From the NCBI RefSeq assembly GCF_030272615.1, contig NC_081415.1, forward strand, positions 194,354,695 through 194,418,694: a DNA stretch of 64,000 nucleotides. The letters are read 5' to 3'. Positions 58,616 through 64,000 of the stretch are shown piece by piece. This stretch comes from Cryptomeria japonica. Its lineage: Eukaryota > Streptophyta > Pinopsida > Cupressales > Cupressaceae. The notes below the pieces were generated by a model. That model had not been told where the DNA came from. It saw only the letters and a list, made by a program, of their open reading frames with translations, and did no database searches. The translations under genes were made by a program, and so were the position numbers. Numbering within the stretch: the stretch's first letter is position 1; the number at the start of each line of letters is the position of its first letter.

Positions 58616-58855
58616 TAAAATGAAACTTCAAACTTCATTTTTGGTGCTTAAAATCAACAAGACAAACTTTTCTTTTCTTGCAAGTTAGTAAAACAAAACT
58701 TCATTTTGGTGCTTAAAATCAACTTCAAACTTCATTTTTGGTGCTTAAAATCAACAAGAAAAACTTTACTTTTCTTGCAAGTTAAGAAACAAAACTTCAT
58801 TTTGGTGCTTAAAATCAACAAAGCAAATTTTATTTTCTTGCATCAACTTAAAGAA
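58616..58855 (+). repeat. Tandem repeat, aacttcattttggtgcttaaaatcaac unit
   Basis: Four copies of cttcatttt(t)ggtgcttaaaatcaac start near 58,631, 58,698, 58,731 and 58,795, three followed by a variable aagacaaacttttcttttcttgcaagtt-like spacer (61-67 bp) and one without it. Confidence 0.8.
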
Positions 58856-60807
58856 ATTCACAATCAACACTTCTTTTTGGGAAAGTAAAAAGAACAAGCC
58901 ATTTTCCCTTCAAGTTCAAAAATGATTTTACTTCAAGCAAGACGTGTTTTCAATTCAGTTAACCAGGATTTCAAATTCTTAGACTACAAAACAGTTTGCC
59001 TTTGAAGTCAAAAAGAACACCATAATTGTTGGAGGAACATCTCTAAATAGTTAGATCACATTGCAATAAAAATCACTTAAAAAGAACAAGTGTTTTTGGT
59101 GATTGCCACACTTATGCAAAGTTTGTTGAGTGGTCCTACTTCTAACACACACTATCCTCTCCCTTGACTTTCGTGGTCCTAGGTGCAAGAAAAAAGTGTT
59201 AGTATCACTCAAAGTTTATCTTTTTATGAGAGCTCGGCCAAGAGACACATCACTCTTGGGAATGACCTCGTGAGGTAAATGCTTTGAGCCACTATAGAAA
59301 TTAGTTGTGAGTGAAAGCTATAGCCTTGGGTATAGCTGTTCCTACAGTGTAACTTGCCGAAAGGACAAATGGGCCCCACCACAAGTTATAAGGCTCTTAA
59401 GTGAGTCGCTGGAGAATGAACTTATGTCCAAAAACATCAAAAATGATTAGACGCATTTTTATGTAGAAACCCACCCGTTCTATTGATTGAGAATATTTGT
59501 GATAAATTCAATGGAAGAGCATAGATGGTTTTGCTCCCAAGATACTCACCATACATATTTCTTTGAGTAGAAACATAGATTTTTGAAAGGCTACTTGTAT
59601 CTTGATAAAAGTGGTGACTCCCCGATCATAGGGATCATCTATTTGTTATGCTCGTGCAAGACTTAGTATATCACATCCTTACCTGCCATGGTGGGATTCA
59701 TAAGGTTTGTACTACCAAAGTTGAAGAAATATCAAGATGTGGGCTGAAATTATCGCAACTGGCCATTTGACCTTAGGGATAAAGTGTGTTTGAAGTGTCT
59801 TCATTTTGTGTCAAGACTAGTCATAAATTGAGTTGACTTCAGGATTTTTGGAAAAACATACACAAAAACATTTGGAAAAAAGGGTCAAAAAGTTCAAAGA
59901 TTGGGCTGATTTAGACCCACATTTATTTGTGCCTTTTTGAGGCAACATTATTGTGTTTGTGTGCTTGCTCTATTTTCTTGTCAAAGAAAATCAAAACCAA
60001 TTCAAAAACAAGTATTCATCTAAGACAAAATTTTCAACATCAACATTTGAAGAAAAGACCATTGAGCTGAAAGGATTTCATCAAAACAAGGAAATTTTTC
60101 TATCTCAACAGATAATTTTTTTTTTAACACAGAGACTTCTTGCATCATATGCGTCTATATCTTCAAGGAAAATCCAACGAGTTTGATCAAGAGTCTTTAA
60201 ATTGAAGAGCTTTTACTCAATATAGAGCTTTAAGTTATCATAAAAATAAGGGAGGCAAAATCAATCATGCCTTCTTTTTAGACATTTGCATCACATATAG
60301 CATAACTCGGGAAGAACCACCAACCCCTAAAAGAGAAGAGGAAGAATTTGTCCCATTTGTAACACAAAGTTTTTATTGATGTTAACATTACATCCATTCT
60401 CACATTCATACATCATCAATCCATTCCAACTCTCGAATCATAAAGAGGTCTTGTCCTCAGTTCTTTTTTGATATTGCTTGAATACAAAACAACACATTAC
60501 TTTTTTAAAGTGTCTCTACATCTAGGATAAACTCATCCTAAGAGGCATTTCTACACAGGTTAAAACTAGTCTATGAGTGCATCCTCTCATTACTAGATAA
60601 CTTGGTCTATAACACATCTCAGGCCTATCTATACCTTATCATATCAAACATTGTCAACACAACATGTAATTCATAGAAGGAATTTGGTAACATCTACCTT
60701 TAGTGCTAGAGATCCATATGCAAAACACTTCACCAAACATTTATCTCTCATTCCATCACCAATTCATAATCATTTTCACCAAACTTCAACAACAACTTTC
60801 AAATAAA
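58856..60807 (+). other. Untranslated leader of the Gypsy-like element
   Basis: 2 kb between the leader repeats and gag with no significant frame. Long leaders are usual in large plant Gypsy elements and hold dimerisation/packaging signals, none recognisable here. Confidence 0.45.
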
Positions 60808-61155
60808 ATGGCTCAAACTAGATCAAGGTCTAGACAACTAGAAATCAAAGAGGAAGAGGAGGAAAATCTCAATGAATTCCAAGAAGCCCTTGGAGGAAAC
60901 ACAAATGATGAAAATCCTAGTACTCCCACTCTTGAAGCAATAGAAAGGGCACAACGCAACCCCCTCTTCAATCAACTTTTTGATGAAATCCTCAAGAACA
61001 ACATTGATGCTCACTTTTTAAGACTTGCCCAAGAGGGAGCCAAACTACCCCCTGATTTTGATACAGCACAATTATGGCGAGCATTAGAACACCATAGTCG
61101 TAATGAGGGTGGAAGAGGTCGAGATAACTTCAGATATGACCTTCATCAAGGAAAT
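60808..61155 (+). CDS. Gypsy-like Gag, N-terminal 116 codons, interrupted by an insertion
   Basis: The frame opens ATGGCTCAAACTAGATC (MAQTRSRSRQLEIKEEEEEN) and stays open to the border of the next element at 61,156. The start is chosen because the basic MAQTRSRSR head is typical of plant Gag N-termini and upstream codons are low-complexity. It continues with an acidic stretch, then IERAQRNPLFNQLFDEILKN and LPPDFDTAQLWRALEHH. There are no stops, so the element was probably coding-competent when hit. The capsid core, zinc knuckle and pol would lie beyond the insertion, outside this window. The final TGA of the visible frame belongs to the inserted LTR. Confidence 0.6.
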
Positions 61156-62352
61156 TGATAAGTACTAAGAGGGGGGATGAATTACTATACCAAAAAATAC
61201 TGAACTCAAACACTTTAATAGTCTAGCAGTAAATCGATAAAACAATTTTGCAAACACACCGATTAACACACATGCAAACCAAATAGAAAATAAGGCATTC
61301 ACCCATAGAAGCACAATCACCATAACACAAGAGATTTTGACATGGAAACCCAAATGGGAAAAACCACGGTGAGATGAAACTCACAAGTAACTATCTATAG
61401 AATAGTAACTAGATCGGTTAAGGTCAGACCGGTTAAGGTCATACAATGTTCTTTACTAGAGCAGATTCTGTTAGGAATCTCAATCTCTGTTAGGAGATAA
61501 GTTTGATTAAAGACTACCTTGTGAGAGGATTTCAGATCCACAGTTGTGAACCATCTTGTTAGAGGATTTACAAAGGCTCTACCAAGCCTACCCGGTTAAG
61601 GGTTTCAATACTTGTCGAAGATGTGAGTAATCAACAAGTGAGTGATCTAAATACTAGCATAGTATGCTTGATTAGATCCTTGATAGCTCATTATTAATGC
61701 ATTTTAGCATTACTTCAGTCTTCAGACACTTCACACTCTATTTCTTCACACAGACCTATTCTTCTTCTGTGATTGCATATACAAAAATCTCGACAATCAC
61801 CTTAAACCCTAACAACTACTAAAACCCTAGAAATGATGTCCTTAAAAGGAATCTGATTTCATGTTGGTGCAATAGGATTACATTCCAAGTTCCTAGGTTC
61901 AGTGTATCTAGACACATTTGGTAACGCGACACAAAATCATAGTCAAAGTGTCGGTGGATAGTAACTCATCACAAAAATACCAGTTGGTAAGTCATCATAG
62001 AGTATTACCAGTTCATACAACTTTACCAATTTACCAGTTGGTAACTCAGAGTAATACCGGTTCAAATATTAAACTGTTTACTAGTTGACAAAAATAAAGA
62101 CTGGGAAAATGATAGCTCCTGCTTTATTTCATTTGCTTCGTTCTTCTTGAGATCCTCTAACTACTTAAGGTCTTCATGCCGCTTGAGATCGGTAAACACT
62201 TTCTATAGAACACCGATAGTCTAAAGACTACTACATAATACCGGTTTGGAACAAATCCTGGTTGAGCATAACTCATACATTCAAAAAGTGATCTCATAGA
62301 AAGTGTGTGTGCATCAATGACAATCACAACATAATCATAAAAAATGCCAACA
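61156..62352 (-). repeat. 3' LTR of the nested element
   Basis: 1197 bp, TG...CA. It contains short accgg/accagt-type phrases (ttaccagttggtaa near 62,000) repeated a few times within 61,970-62,080. Confidence 0.75.
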
Positions 62353-62882
62353 ATCTCCCCCTTTGGCATTGATGGCAACACTTAGGAAAAATTTTCACAT
62401 CTAAGTGTTTTACAAAAAAAAAAGATGCCATAATCAAAATTACACCCCCTAAGCATATACACTATCCCTTTGCAAAAAATACAATGTATACTACTCCCTT
62501 ACAGAGATAAACATGAAAGTATACATAACATGCATCAAAATTTTAAATACCAGAATACTTCTCCCCCTTTGCCAACAATGACAAAATACAGCTAAATAAC
62601 CCCTGTTTCTATTAGCATGAAAATGATAAGTGTTTATGACAATAAAGAGTGAAACTTGTCAAAAATAGATTTAAAGTCCTACATAAATTACTTCATGGTT
62701 AAGGACCATGACTCAAGCAATGAGGTAGCAACCTCATTCTCTATTTGCATCTGATAGACCTATTCTTCCATGGCATCCAAGGTACTCATCTCTTGGGTGA
62801 CCATCAGGGCATCTAGATTGAGATAGCATTTCTGGAGTATTTGCAATCTTGGTAATAAAACTAGTTGAAGTTCTTGCAAATC
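62353..62882 (-). other. Polypurine tract and 3' untranslated part of the nested element
   Basis: The tract GCCAAAGGGGGAGAT (minus strand, 62,353-62,367) sits against the LTR. The ~500 bp to the ORF stop at 62,883 show no frame. A second ctcccccttt lies at 62,562-62,571, a possible duplicate tract. Confidence 0.6.
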
Positions 62883-64000
62883 TCATGTCCGGTTGCTGAT
62901 CTCTTGCTCTATTCTTGCAGACTGGATTTGAAACCGTTGAACGGTTTTCCCATAAGCGGTGAAGGAATCATATGGCGGCTTGAATGTGCTTATGTATGAC
63001 TGCAAGATAGATTGTAGCTTTTCTTTTTGAGCAAGCACATCATCATAGATTAAATGGGGTTGGCTTATACTGAGTAGTAGATTTCCCTCATCCAGAGCAT
63101 CCCTGATGTCATTTTGTGCTTTTTGAAGTTCTAACCGAAGCTCATTCAACTTCTTCACCAAGGCAGTGTTTAGAGCCTTTTGATGCTTCTTTTGTACACT
63201 GGCTTCAACAACTTCTTCCAGGCTTTGTACCTGCTCCTCCACAACTATGCATAAGAGTTTTAGTTGGGCTAGAGAGGAATCGGTACTAGGGAGGTTGGTG
63301 TTGGGTATCAAACTGGTAAGAGTGTCCACTGCAGCTTGGATCATGTCTTGATCCTTCTTCCTCCTTATCACATCCAGGCATTCTTGAGCAAGCTTAATGC
63401 TTTGTAGCAGCTCTGATTCATTTGCAGATTGGAGGTCAATGGGACTGGCAATGTCAGCTGGTTTGGCTTGACTACCGGTTGCCTTTGGGGTCTCCACTTG
63501 AGTGCTATGTGTCTCTCCCTCCTTCTCTTTAGCCCTTAGCTTGTCCTCTTCTGCCTTCTTTTTCTCCTCTTCCTCCGTCTTTCTTTTCTCTTCTTCCTTC
63601 TTCTCCTCTTCTTTCTGCTTCTCTTCATCTTCATCCTTCTTCTTCTTCTCCTCTTCCTGCTTCCTCTTCTCCTCTTCCTTTCTCTTCTCCTCTTCCTTTT
63701 TCTTCTCCTCTTCCCATTTATTTTCTTCTTCCTTCTGTTTCTCTTCTTCTTTCTTTTCTGCTTCCTTCTTCTTCTTCTCTTCCTCTTGTCTCTTATCCTC
63801 TTCTTTTCTCTTGTCCTATTCATGTTTCCTCTTTTCTTCTTCTTTTCTCTTTTCCTCTTCCTATTTCCTCTTTTCTTCTTCTTTTCTCTTTTCCTCTTCA
63901 TGTTTCCTCTTTTCTTCTTCTTTTCTCTTTTCCTCTTCATCTGCCCGTTTCTTCTTTTCTTCTTCTTATTGCTTCTTCTCTTCCTCTGCCTATTTTTCCT
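62883..64000 (-). pseudogene. Accessory ORF of the nested element: EEEKRK repeat plus helical C-terminus
   Basis: Reading leftward from the window edge, one frame covers 64,000-62,883. The first ~150 codons are almost only Glu, Lys and Arg in EEEKRK-like units. Then AKEKEGETHSTQVETPKATG, a linker, and a helical C-terminal part (EEQVQSLEEVVEASVQKK, LRLELQKAQNDIRDAL) ending QEISNRT before the stop at 62,883. Four in-frame stops interrupt the repeat part (at 63,990, 63,966, 63,861 and 63,816), while the last ~310 codons are open. The product is unknown; a single-helix/coiled-coil protein is expected. It occupies the place between (absent or unseen) pol and the 3' LTR, like the accessory ORF at 15.6-20.4 kb. 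The N-terminal part is outside the window. Confidence 0.6.
63541..64000. repeat. (CTT/CTC) minisatellite coding EEEKRK
   Basis: Pyrimidine-only on the plus strand except for rare A/G, with 18-bp and longer higher-order units (tttcctcttttcttcttctt repeats at 63,834, 63,867 and 63,903). Confidence 0.85.

Larger units (their letters stand above)
61156..64000 (-). mobile_element. Minus-strand LTR element nested in the Gypsy-like gag, cut by the window end
   Basis: The LTR 61,156-62,352 (plus-strand TGATAAGTACTAAG...GCCAACA) is followed by atctccccctttggc, which on the minus strand is the polypurine tract GCCAAAGGGGGAGAT. So this is the 3' LTR of a minus-strand element whose body extends right. 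LTR length (1197 bp), the TGAT/TGAA start with agagggg and the tggaaacccaaatggg block link it to the element at 14,412-21,688. Its other LTR and the TSD are outside the window. Confidence 0.75.

Noticed and set aside
63536-63940. 134-residue Lys/Arg-rich minus-strand protein
   Set aside because: It is an out-of-frame reading of the (GAG/GAA/AAG)n repeat. The correct frame is the Glu/Lys repeat continuous with the ORF ending at 62,883.

Overview
This is a nuclear plant window. The GT-AG intron of a bark-storage-protein-like gene, plant LTR retrotransposons primed by initiator-Met tRNA, plant L1-type LINEs and abundant TA microsatellites all point that way. The density of old, nested, non-autonomous LTR elements and the very low gene density suggest a large seed-plant genome, most likely a gymnosperm. 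That last step is inference from repeat style and not proven by the sequence.

Layout. 0-1.4 kb: the first two exons and TATA box of a minus-strand phosphorylase-superfamily (bark storage protein-like) gene whose later exons are not found. 1.86-2.54 kb: a short retroposed insertion with a 20-bp target-site duplication (TSD). 2.6-5.8 kb: AT-rich, unassigned. 5.78-8.07 kb: a 2.3-kb non-coding LTR element. 8.82-14.40 kb: a minus-strand LTR element that keeps a decayed gag but no pol. 14.41-21.69 kb: a minus-strand LTR element with a coiled-coil/zinc-knuckle gag remnant and an accessory ORF, again without recognisable pol. 23.39-28.16 kb: a structurally complete Copia element (TSD, both LTRs, PBS, PPT) whose single 1306-codon polyprotein frame is broken by eight nonsense codons and no frameshift.

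28.37-34.74 kb and 36.67-42.58 kb: two full-length minus-strand L1-type LINEs of one lineage, each with 14-bp direct repeats, an ORF1 with a zinc knuckle and an ORF2 with endonuclease, reverse transcriptase and C-terminal zinc finger. The second is much better preserved. 43.35-45.85 kb: a tandem array with seven copies of a 117-bp exon-like module between splice-site-like sequences. 46-56 kb: unassigned DNA, minisatellites and fragments of degenerate long ORFs on both strands. 56.56-61.16 kb: the 5' LTR, PBS, leader and start of gag of a plus-strand element that looks like Gypsy. Its gag is interrupted at 61,156 by a minus-strand LTR element that runs off the window, showing its 3' LTR, PPT and a lysine/glutamate-rich ORF.

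No host gene in the window appears complete. No tRNA, rRNA or CRISPR was seen. Removing the LINEs joins 28.1, 34.8-36.7 and 42.6-45.9 kb into one older locus, so the exon-like array and the 35-36 kb sequence were once neighbours. The most interesting items are the exon-module array, the pol-less LTR elements with an accessory ORF, the nonsense-only decay of the Copia element, and the conserved C-terminal extension and ATGA ORF junction of the LINEs.
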